From Ypsolopha sequella (Eukaryota; Arthropoda; Insecta; Lepidoptera; Ypsolophidae): a stretch of 64,000 bases of DNA. Positions within the stretch are counted from its first letter, which is position 1, and each line of letters begins with the position of its first letter. A model generated the notes under the pieces. The model saw nothing but the letters and a program-made list of their open reading frames with translations, ran no database searches and had not been told where the DNA came from. Shown here piece after piece: positions 37,737 to 47,333 of this stretch. The stretch is taken from positions 12,961,221-13,025,220 of the forward strand of contig OW203986.1 in NCBI GenBank assembly GCA_934047225.1, written 5' to 3'. The translations under genes were made by a program, and so were the position numbers.

Positions 37737-37824
37737 GTTTCACTTAGCTTTTTGAACTAATAAAACACTATTATACAAATAAATTGATAACGTTTCGAGC
37801 GTATCGTTGCCGCGCAAACGGTAG

Positions 37825-37986
37825 AATGAAATTGACAGTTGTAACATAGAGCAGATAGGGTTGGACCAGAGATAAGAAAAAGTTTTTTTTTTCAGTTTTG
37901 TTTCTGCTCTGAAAATTGCGTATTTGTTGCCGAGTGGACAGGAGATACTACGTGGTAAATATATCGAAAACGAAGCACTGACATGT
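37825..37986 (-). repeat. DIRS left inverted terminal repeat
   Basis: On the sense strand it starts ACATGTCAGTGCTTCG. Bases 37825-37965 are the exact reverse complement of 32921-33061. The outer 21 bp are only similar to the right repeat. Confidence 0.92.
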
Positions 37987-38345
37987 TATTTACAGTTCGG
38001 CTCCTTTCGCATTAAAATTTGACCATTCTTAGTCCAAACAAAGCCTACTTCGTTTTCTTTTGCGAAAGTTTTTGCCAGGAATAATAATTTCTTACGCTGA
38101 CCAGTTAGCAGTTCATTTATATAAATTCTCGGGCCATGTTCTTTCATATCAGGATATAAATCTTTCATACAAAGATTTTTCTTCACCTTAAGTTGGTTCA
38201 GGATATTAATTTTTGTGTTTTTGGAGTCGAATTTGACATGTACGTTGCCTTTGTGTTTACCTTTTTGTACTTGGATGACTTGAATTATCTTTTGTTGATC
38301 TAGATGGAAGTCAACTGTAGTAGTGTAGGTTCCTTATACTCGTAG
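37987..38345 (-). pseudogene. LINE ORF1 fragment (FP/RNA-binding-like C-terminal domain)
   Basis: The minus strand is open from about 38345. It reads VDFHLDQQKIIQVIQVQKGK, later GPRIYINELLTGQRKKLLFL, then GFVWTKNGQILMRKEPN. The order 'YINE-LT..KKLLF.A......FVWTKNG.I..RK' is typical of LINE ORF1 C termini related to the baculovirus FP-like domain. The frame meets a stop created at the DIRS junction. Beyond the DIRS (32853-32807) it continues YFVIKNELDMHTFFL and a TGA. Upstream parts are missing or unrecognised. Confidence 0.72.
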
Positions 38346-39098
38346 CTACCAAGCAGACGCCCGCCCGTTATTACTGTACGAGTAATACAGTGTTCAAACT
38401 TGTTTTTCCCTAAGGCACTGTAGTACCGTCAAATGTTTTTTTTTTCTTTTTGGCTGTAACCAAAAGATCGAAAAAAAATTATATGAATTATCAACTACAA
38501 CAACATATTTTTTTTCATACCACCAATACTTCTATATGAAAAAACAAATACCGAAACGTCTTTTTTGGCTTGAATTCTCAACTGCTCCTAAACAGCTTGG
38601 TCAATTTAATTAATTTACACTTTGATTGATAGATACATACATAGATACAGATCAAAAGCAAGTAAGTTTGCCTCTGAGCGAACTGTGAGAATTTGACGTT
38701 TCATATGAAGGCCGGGGCGTGAGTTCGCCAACGGCTTTTTTTTGATTTTTTATTTTTCTTTATTTTCAAAAATCTTAACCTAGTTACATAAATGCACAAT
38801 CAACAAAAACCCATAGGGTTCACCAATGACTGCGGAGTTCGGTACTTATATTAAATTATAGTAGCAATAGGTAAGCATCTCACAACTCTAGTTTCTCTAT
38901 GCCACCGGCAAATTTTACCCGTGTAGATCTTGTTGCTTGACAACTTGAGAGAACATAGGATTTGTTAATCAAACAACAGCATCCGTGTGGAAAGTATTAT
39001 TTAATTTATTTTTGTGCTATCGGAGACGCAGCGATCGTTGTAACATCCATATTGCATTGCGCGCTGATATATAGTAAGTATATATATAGGTTAGTATA
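38346..39098. other. Unassigned DNA upstream of the LINE ORF1 fragment
   Basis: Might include the LINE 5' region, but no further ORF1 sequence is readable on the minus strand. Confidence 0.4.
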
Positions 39099-39723
39099 CA
39101 GTGTGTCCCTCGTACAAGTGCACATCCGAAAAGCGGTGAAACTAGACCGTATTTTATCGACAAAAAAATGTTTTTTTTTTTTTTAGAAAATCTTTGTTTT
39201 ATAAATTTACGTTTTAAATTTTTTTTTGTCTCTCATGGAGACTACGTATAAAATATGTCATAACTTTTGGTCTATCGCGAGTAATGCAATGAAATAAAAC
39301 TGTTATAATTCTTAAGAATAGATGTTGCATATCAAATCAAAAACAAAACATAATCAATCACCATTACCATAAAAATAATATTCTAAAAGATTATTTCTTT
39401 AATTTTTCCGTCTTTTTTTCAGTAATAGTAAATTTTTTCAAAATAATGTCCCCGTTTTACTATACTTTTATTCCTATTTATCATTGCCTATTCCATTATC
39501 TTTAGAACAAAAAAAAATACGACGTTCTATCATAAATGCAATATTTTCTACGAGCGGTTAACCAAAGGCACTGCGCTCGCGTCCCATACAAAGATGCCCA
39601 AGTGGAGTATTTTTTCAAGATTTAAAAAAAAAATCAAAAAAAATTTTTTTCTTTATTTTTGTCGATATATTTAGATCTAGTTTCACCCACTTTCGGATGT
39701 GCACTTGTACGAGGGACACACTG
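39099..39723. mobile_element. Mariner-type MITE, 625 bp, TA target duplication
   Basis: TIRs of about 60 bp: cagtgtgtccctcgtacaag and its complement, extending through tgcacatccgaaa and the tagtttcac block. TA on both sides. T-rich interior with no ORF of note. Confidence 0.8.
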
Positions 39724-39732
39724 TATATTTAA

Positions 39733-39960
39733 ATTTAGGACACCAGATAAGAAGATGGGAGGATGAAATCCGTTACACCCTAGGAACATTCTGGACAAGG
39801 GTGACAATGGATAGAGTTCAATGGAAAGAGTTGGAGGAGGCCTTTGCCAAAAGGCACACAGAGACCAGAGACATAATATAAAAGTTAACTTATAATATAC
39901 ATATACTGTAATAACACTCTTTGGTATTCTCTGTAATAAAGGCTATTTTATTTCATTTTA
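39733..39960 (+). pseudogene. RTE-type LINE: C-terminal end of ORF and 3' tail
   Basis: Reads LGHQIRRWEDEIRYTLGTFW, then TRVTMDRVQWKELEEAFAKR and a stop at 39881. 'RW.D.I....G..W.R.A.DR..W..LEEAF..R' is the hallmark end of RTE/BovB-like ORFs. The 3' end is taataaaggctattttattt at about 39935-39960. Strongly 5'-truncated. Confidence 0.75.
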
Positions 39961-39982
39961 TTTTATATGTTTAAATATACAT

Positions 39983-40240
39983 CGTGTAACAGAAAGGTGT
40001 AACCATATTTGAGGAGCTTACTCAGTCAATGGTATAGAAAAACTTTTACTATGGAGCCAAACCCGTAATCTCAAAAAAAATAATCTGCTCTTCCATACAT
40101 TTCGGCCGAGCGGCATTGCATTTTTCTATGAAACAGTTAAAAAAAAATTTCGAGATACATGTTTTGTTCCGTAGTAAAAGTTGTTCTATACCATTGACTG
40201 AATAAGCTCGTCAAATATGGTTACACCTTTCTGTTACACG
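39983..40240. mobile_element. MITE family M, complete copy 3
   Basis: About 258 bp with long TIRs (roughly 55 bp): cgtgtaacagaaaggtgtaa with ttacacctttctgttacacg, and cagtcaatggtataga with its complement. It shares actatggagcc and gagcggcattgcat with copy 2. No transposase. Confidence 0.8.
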
Positions 40241-40253
40241 TTGTATATACTCG

Positions 40254-42849
40254 TATAGTGCGCCTGCAAGTGTACAAATACTATGTCCCGTGGGATTCTT
40301 GATGATACAAGTATGGGAGGGGTATCAATCTCTTCGTTATGACATGGAGAATCAGTAATTGGATGGTGGATAATGACCACTCGTGTCAGATTGAAGTTAT
40401 AAGCAAAAAACAAAATGGCCGCCGCTCTGCCGTAGATGATACTGGTTTTTTATGTTTATCTCGTAAAATACAGTATTTACGACAAAGTGATCTGCTATAA
40501 AAGTATTCAGTATTAAATTCTACACAAAACATGTTCCTACAATATTTTGTGTACGGCTGACCCTTAACATAGAAATTCTGTATTTAAGTTTCAATTCTCT
40601 GAATTAGTACCAAGATATTAAGAAATAACTATAACGGCCATGTTTCAACTTTTAGTTATGAGGAATGTACACTAATAGTTTATTATATGCATAAACGTAT
40701 TCTGAAAGACATTATGATACCTTCAAAATAGTTGGATTTTCTATAAGAGTGAAGTTACTTAGAATTTTGTAACTTAATTTTTCTAACTTCACTTTATGGA
40801 AAATACAGTTATTTTTAAGCTACCATAATGTCATTAACAATACGTTTATGCATTAATTAAACTTTTCGTAGTCATTGTTATTTGCTAAATGTTGTCTATT
40901 GGCCGAAATAATATTACAATTTCGGAGAATCGACCCTTAAATAAGGAATTTATGATTTTATTTTCCAAAAAGTGCAAAGAATGTTTTTTGTATTTTTTAT
41001 TTGTTAATAGATAAATGCTAAGTTTTCAATTGTATCACATTATCCAAGATATTATTAGACTTCAAAGTAACAAATACCAAATATAGTTTATCAATTACAA
41101 TCTCCATCATCATAAACCTCGTCTTCACTTTCTATAGCTGATTCATTGCATTCATCTATGTCTTCTGTATCCTTAGAGTTTTCACATACTTCTGGATCAC
41201 CTTCACATCTACACATTTCTGTGCACTTTAGTCCATACATAAGACAGGTGCATGGTGGACAACAGCGACATAGGGAGCACGTGCAACTACAAAGCTCTGC
41301 CATAAGATCTGGAACACATGGTGAGGTGCACGCGATTGGTTCAAATGTTCCTCCAACGTAAGTCCATCCGAAACTGAGTGGTGATGGTATGACCGGGTTC
41401 GGTTGGATATCTTGATTCCACTCAAGGGCCTGAAGACGAGCTCTCAACAGTGTAGGAGTTAGAGCAGCTTTGGTTGGTGGAAGATTTTCATCTTGACATT
41501 ATTTTTTTGTGAAAAGCCACCATCGCACATCTCCAATCTCAGTCATTGTAGTTTTTGGAATATACTCTTATAGGTAATTGACAAACAAAAGACTACAAAG
41601 CATTTCTGACATCGTCTGGAAGAGTGGGTGTTGTACCAAGCTTTGCTAAGGCTTCTAGTAAATCATCATTGACGGAATTGTATGTTTTCCACCACTTAAG
41701 CTTCCCTTTACTGGCAAATGACCCAGTGACATCTGAACCAGATAAGGCATGAAATCCAGGGAGAGCAGAAGTCTTGAGTAATCCCAGTAATCTTGAGTAG
41801 CTCCAGATCTTATGGCAGAGCTTTGTAGTTGCACGTGCTCCCTACGTCGCTGTTGTCCACCATGCACCTGTCTTATGTATGGACTAAAGTGCACAGAAAT
41901 GTGTAGATGTGAAGGTGATCCAGAAGTATGTGAAAACTCTAAGGATACAGAAGACAGATGAATGCAATGAATCAGCTATAGAAAGTGAAGACGAGGTTTA
42001 TGATGATGGAGATTGTAATTGATAACTATATTTGGTATTTGTTACTTTGAAGTCTAATAATATCTTGGATAATGTGATACAATTGAAAACTTAGCATTTA
42101 TCTATTAACAAATAAAAAATACAAACAACATTCTTTGCACTTTTTGGAAAATAAAATCATAAATTCCTTATTTAAGGGTCGATTCTCCGAAATTGTAATA
42201 TTATTACGGCCAATAGACAACATTTAGCAAATAACAATGACTACGAAAAGTTTAATTAATGCATAAACGTATTGTTAATGACATTATGGTAGCTTAAAAA
42301 TAACTGTATTTTCCATAAAGTGAAGTTAGAAAAATTAAGTTACAAAATTCTAAGTAACTTCACTCTTATAGAAAATCCAACTATTTTGAAGGTATCATAA
42401 TGTCTTTCAGAATACGTTTATGCATATAATAAACTATTAGTGTACATTCCTCATAACTAAAAGTTGAAACATGGCCGTTATAGTTACTTCTTAATATCTT
42501 GGTACTAATTCAGAGAATTGAATCTTAAAAACAGAATTTCTATGTTAAGGGTCAGCCGTACACAAAATATCGTAGGAACATGTTTTGTGTAGAATTTAAT
42601 ACTGAATACTTTTATAGCAGATCACTTTGTCGTAAATACTGTATTTTACGAGATAAACATAAAAACCAGTATCATCTACGGCAGAGCGGCGGCCATTTTG
42701 TTTTTTGCTTATAACTTCAATCTGACACGAGTGGTCATTGTCCACCATCCAATTACTGATTTTCCATGTCATAACAAAGAGATTGATACCACACCCATAC
42801 TTGTATCATCAAGAATCCCACGGATGTACACTTGCAAGCCGACTACGTA
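40254..42849. mobile_element. 2.6-kb palindromic element with 1.05-kb inverted arms
   Basis: The left arm (about 40254-41313) and right arm (about 41802-42849) are highly similar inverted copies. Examples: atggccgccgctctgccgta with its complement; aagatctgga/tccagatctt at the inner edge; gcaagtgtaca/tgtacacttgc at the outer edge. The spacer is 488 bp. The left arm plus spacer encode the end of one protein (next entry); the right arm carries a broken mirror copy of the tail. It could be a long-TIR DNA transposon or an inverted duplication. Confidence 0.85.
41091..41800 (-). pseudogene. C-terminal fragment of an uncharacterised Cys-rich-tailed protein
   Basis: In the spacer the minus strand reads LPGFHALSGSDVTGSFASKG and LLEALAKLGTTPTLPDDV before breaks (stop near 41.6 kb). 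The 118-residue frame 41447-41091 then reads LEWNQDIQPNPVIPSPLSFG, WTYVGGTFEPIACTSPCVPD and a tail with 14 Cys (ELCSCTCSLCRCCPPCTCL, KCTEMCRCEG), ending in an acidic stretch. I recognise the combination 'ALPGLHALTGCD' + 'W' block + 'C.C......C.C...GL.CT..C' as a large, repeat-associated animal family of unknown function. The second C of the GCD block is Ser here. Confidence 0.6.
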
Positions 42850-42964
42850 CATATAAAACACGAGAGTAAACTTTATGACGCTTTAATACATTTTTACCCT
42901 TATCTTTAACTTTCATCCGTACAAGGCTAGAATTTTGGAAATTCCGAAATATGATCGTACCAAC

Positions 42965-43236
42965 ATAAGGTAACTTTTATTGATATAGCCAAATTCATAC
43001 TGGAGACTTGGTCATTGATCAGTAACAAGGTTCAATGACCCTTTCTGTGAAAAACGCAACATAAAATTTAGGCAATTTTTTATCTATACTAATAGACATG
43101 GGATTGTTCTCATAAGCAAGGTTAGGGGCACAAATAGTATTTTTCGTATTTTGCAAAAAGAGTCATTGAATCTTGGTCCTGATCACTTACCGAGACCCCA
43201 GTATGAATTTGCCTATATCAATAAAAGTCACCTTAT
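42965..43236. mobile_element. 272-bp MITE with about 85-bp TIRs
   Basis: Ends ataaggtaacttttattgat and atcaataaaagtcaccttat. The inverted pair continues through aattcatactgg and cattgaa. Fragments of the same family are visible near 28360-28440 and 53690-53770. Confidence 0.7.
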
Positions 43237-43562
43237 AATATATTTTTTTACCAAATGTTTAGGTATGACGTCATACCGTAATATAGATAATATAAATATA
43301 GATATACCGTACTTTTTCGGTTATTCAGTCTCAGGTTCAAACTCCTCAATAATCTCGTCTCTGACGTCACAACCTGTTCAATCTACACAACAATGGTTCC
43401 TTTTGTTTTGTGAGACAATTAAGGAGGAAGAGAAAAGTGTATTTTGTTCGCAATAAAAAAGCGAAGGCATTTAAAAAGGCAGATTAGAGACTTCTTACTG
43501 ACAATGTTTTAAAAAGTTGGCAATTTCTTTTTGCTCTGTAAGAAGCTAAGGATTATAGAATT

Positions 43563-45392
43563 GGAGCGTACAGTCGGTAACCCTATGTATCGAGTAACTA
43601 GATGGGACCAATTTGTAGATGTGTAGAAAAAACACTAGATCAAAATAAATAATTATGGCTGGGCGCAACCTGAAGCATTTTGCAAAATTAAGACGAAAAA
43701 AGATTTTTTCTGATAAAAAATCACGTACACAATACAATACAATACAATGGGGTACAATTAGCAGTCTTATCACTAAAAAGCGATCTCTTCCAGACAACCT
43801 TTGGATGAAGGAACTCTTAAAAGAAAGAAAACAATGTGCAGAGGCGGTGTACCGTAAAATGGGGTGAATAGGGTTCCAGGGGTGAATAGGGTGGCAGCCG
43901 AGTATTTTCTTTCAACCAGACTTAATATCATGTTTTTTTATGAGTCCCTTATAGCAATAATTGCTGGCAATGAAAACATGCTCAAATCATTAACCAAATT
44001 AAAAATAAAAACATTTTAAATACGACCTTCCACACAGCATGAAATATGCTCTTCCTAAAACCTCCATTTTGTGGCATTTGTAATAATTTCCAGGATTTTT
44101 TTGTGATTTCTAGATATTAATAATTTTAAAAAGAATATAAAAACAACAAAGATAAGTTGTAATATTCTATATTACTTAATATATTATACATATATACAGG
44201 GTGGAAAAAATGAAAGGGTCCTGGAGGGGAACTACCTTAAATCCTTTAGTTAGCTCATTTTACTGAAAGGAAACATTCCTTTATTTTTTAAAAGAAACAA
44301 AACTGCATTCAAAGATCTTCTAAAATTTGCTTGTCTCACCCGGGAACTGAACCAACTAAAAATTGAAAAAATAAACCCTCGCTATTTTATTACACGAATC
44401 GGTAGAATTATTGTTCAGGATAAAATTTGTCTACTAAACTAAAGTCTTACACTCATCTGTTGTACGAGATACCCATGAAATTGAATATTTATTACAAGTT
44501 CTTTATTAACAATACCTAGTACTGTTCACTTGTAAAGTAATGATTATACGCCATTATTACACAATGACAGCACAGAATGAAAGCAAAACAAACCAAAATT
44601 TTAATTTCGAACGAAATTTATGGTTCGAACTTCAAATTTGTTTATTTGCAAAAAATGCGTTGCAAAAAAAATACGTTCCTTTTTTAAACTTTTCGTCAGT
44701 ACGCCTAGTGCAAGAAGTAATTGTGCTCTGCATACATTTATTATTACCATTTAACGATTTTCTTATTGAAGTCTTCAACAAGGTACTTAAGATAAATAAC
44801 ATTAGCAAGCTTATACGAGTACTTCATACGATGTCTTTAGATGTAAGAGAGATAAGAAAATTAGAACGTTTCATTTACTTGTTACAAGTGAACAGTACTA
44901 GGTATTGTTAACAAAGAACTTGTAATAAATATTTAATTTCATGTGTATCTCGTACAACAGATGAGTGTAAGACCAAATGTTTATTAGACAAATTTTATTC
45001 TGAACAATAATCCTACCGATTCGTATGATAAAATAGCGAGGGTTTATTTTTTTAATTTATTTCAGTAAAATGAGCTAACTAAACGATTTAAGGTAGCTAC
45101 CCCCCAGGGCCCTTGAATTTTTTCCACCCTGTATATTCATTGTACCCTACTTTTACTTTTTAAATTGTCTATTTACTTTGTTTTTGGTGTGCAATAAAGA
45201 ATATTGTAATGTATTGTATTGTGTACGTGATCTTTTTATCAGATTTTTTTTTGTCTGATTTTTCAAAATGCTTCAGGTTGCGCCCAGCTAATCCTGATAA
45301 TTTTGACGTACGTTTTCTTTCTACACATCTCCAAATTGGTCACATCTTGTTACTCGATACATAGGGTTGCCCACGGTACATACACCCCTAGT
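43563..45392. mobile_element. Outer foldback element enclosing a mariner-type element
   Basis: The arms (about 43563-43752 and 45199-45392) pair: aaccctatgtatcgagtaac with its complement, and gctgggcgcaacctgaagca with its complement. The plus frame 43655-43867 runs out of the left arm; I do not recognise its product. Confidence 0.65.
44197..45131. mobile_element. Mariner-type foldback element, 935 bp, TA target duplication
   Basis: Ends cagggtggaaaaaatgaaag and its near complement ttttttccaccctg, flanked by TA. Arms of about 350 bp include gtactgttcacttgtaa with its complement and gtaagactttagt-like blocks. The plus ORF 44540-44911 spans the loop and is probably incidental. Confidence 0.7.
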
Positions 45393-45561
45393 CCATTATA
45401 GATCAATTTTATTTTTCGAGAAATTTATCTTCAGTTTTGACAGAAATAAATGTTTTTTGTAATGAGTTTTGTAATTATGAGTTGAGATTCGTAGACATAT
45501 TCTGGACGTCGACATGAAACCCTGTTTTATTGGGAGTAACACTTCCAACAATGGTCATTAA

Positions 45562-46040
45562 GAGGATGGCGTACCCTAGTAACTTTTTTTATTACCCGTC
45601 CAGCACAATAAGTCCTTATTTGCTTTTGATAGAGGCGATTATATGTTGGCTCATTGGCCTCTTTTTCTTGGACGTGTAATGTTAAAGATCACGCAGCAAA
45701 ACAAAAAATTGGTGTGTTTTTAGCTAATGCTGAAATAGTTTGTAGATATTTTTTTTTTGGATTTAAGTAGAATTTCTACTACTCTGTCCAGATTATGAAA
45801 AAAAAAACAAGTTGATCTTTTAACCGCGTCTCTGAAACGAACGTGTGAAAACAAAAAAAAGTGGGTGAAAAACATTTGTTTTTTGACAAAAATATAAACC
45901 TCAATACATTGTTTATAAGTAGAATCCCTAGATAAAAGATCAATAAATCAAATTTATTTTGTTCAATACAAGGAGAGTCCGAATTTCTTCAAACGAATCC
46001 TCGAAAGTCTGGCGTTGTTCATGCTCTAGGCTCATGTACA
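45562..46040 (+). repeat. Dispersed repeat family F, copy 1
   Basis: Starts taagaggatggcgtacccta, then ttattacccgtccagcacaa, gaggcgattatatgttggct, ttggtgtgtttttagctaat, ccctagataaaagatcaata. The empty-site state of the TTAA position is visible here (aacctcaatacattgttt). Confidence 0.75.
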
Positions 46041-46699
46041 GTCTTAATCAATGTACAGCTAGTCTTTATCGAGCCGGCAAAATTTTTTCAGAAGTAAAAT
46101 TTGATGGGCAATTTAATGGTTATCATCAGACCCTTATGATGTTGGACGTCAAATTTGACCAAGCAGCAATACTAACTGAAACAAAGTTTCAAAGTCCCAA
46201 CCAGCATTGGGATCCAGTAGATATTTTGCTTTATTAACGAACTAATCTCATCATCAAAACCTAAAGATTTGGGTATAGAATCAGCTACAGCCACAAATTA
46301 TAGAGGGGATACTAGCTACAGCCATTTCTGACAGCGTTTTTCTCGTTGTTTTTTTTCTTCTTAGTTATTAGCTTTCCTCCAGATGTCGCTGTTCATGTCA
46401 CCATAGATAAAATATGTTTCGTAGCAATCAATGTCAAAGTCGTTTATAGTTTGTTTGAAATATGTGCAAATGTTGTCTTTGATTCTGTTGCTTAAGTATA
46501 TGATAGTGCCATCTAGGAGTCTAATTTAACACTAAATTTGACACAAGGAAAAACGCTTATTAAAAAAAATTCCTGGCCAAACGAGAAACTGTCAACGACG
46601 TAACGAGCACCGGAAACTGCGGACAAATTTCTGGTCATAATCAAATACTCAGGTTTAAATTTGGCTGTAGCTTTCAGAATAGGTTGTTATCATTTAGAT

Positions 46700-47325
46700 C
46701 AGGTGTGGGCAACCTTTTCAAAGATGCGGGCCAAATTTTTGGAAGTTAAAGAAATCGCGGGCCGTAGATGTAAAAAAAGAGTGCGCAAAGAGTTTTATAA
46801 ATTTCCAACTGTTCGATATTTTGTTTTATTAGCCTTTATCATAAAAAGAACTGTTTACATTTATATGTGCTTCCAAATTTACAAATATTTTCTTTTTTGC
46901 AAATGCTCTCAGTTGTAGGTATTTTTTTTCGGTAAGGTATAATTTGTAGAAGTCACTAAGCTCCAAGTTATTAAATTTCGACTTAAATTTAATGGCTTCC
47001 TAAAGTTTGCAGTTCAATTGGAGCCTTCTTTACATAACATTTTATAAGAGTAGCAAAATGTTACGGCCGCAAAAGGTTAATGCGAGAAAACTGTGGCTAT
47101 GGATATGTTAGTTATTCAATGTTTCCACACACCGCAATCTAGTATGTAAGAAGTGTGTAAAAAGCACTAAACATCATTTATGTAAAAGTTAAATTTTGTC
47201 GCTTTATTAAGCTCTCACTCAGCTCTCTTGCAGCGTGTACCAAAAATACTCCAATGTTCCGCGGGCCCGCGCAAAAGCCGGGGCGGGCCGCATCCGGCCC
47301 GCGGGCCGGGCGTTGCCCATATATG
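46700..47325. mobile_element. hAT-like element, 626 bp
   Basis: Ends caggtgtgggcaac and gttgcccatatatg; the 8-bp flanks atttagat (46692-46699) and atttagtt (47326-47333) differ at one base. The right end is very GC-rich (gccggggcgggccgcatccg). This matches the 'CAGNGGTGGGCAA' ends of hAT MITEs in animals. No transposase; an incidental plus frame lies at its left end. Confidence 0.72.
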
Positions 47326-47333
47326 ATTTAGTT

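Larger units (their letters stand above)
32854..37986 (-). mobile_element. Complete DIRS-type tyrosine-recombinase retrotransposon (5.1 kb)
   Basis: Sense is the minus strand. In order it has a left inverted terminal repeat, a gag-like ORF1 (with a probable intron), an RT/RNase H/methyltransferase-like ORF, a tyrosine recombinase ORF, an internal complementary region and a right inverted terminal repeat. This is the diagnostic DIRS architecture: it has neither LTRs nor a DDE integrase. The two terminal repeats are identical over 141 bp and every ORF is open with its catalytic residues present, so the insertion looks young and possibly competent. It interrupts ORF1 of a CR1/Jockey-like LINE. 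No target duplication is visible, as expected for recombinase-mediated integration through a circle. Confidence 0.93.
28731..38345 (-). mobile_element. CR1/Jockey-like LINE, split by the DIRS insertion
   Basis: Sense is minus. An ORF1 fragment lies at 38345-37987; the DIRS element occupies 37986-32854; ORF1 resumes at about 32853 and ends in TGA at 32807; ORF2 runs 32225-29272. The 3' UTR ends near 28731 with AATAAAG and a TTTGTATTG-like tail. Both flanks of the DIRS share frame, which shows that it landed inside this LINE. The 5' end is not resolved. The clade assignment rests on the APE endonuclease plus RT layout only. Confidence 0.78.

Noticed and set aside
44540..44911. Possible 123-residue gene in the loop of a mariner-type foldback
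   Set aside because: It overlaps the inverted arms at both ends, and its translation shows no transposase motif.
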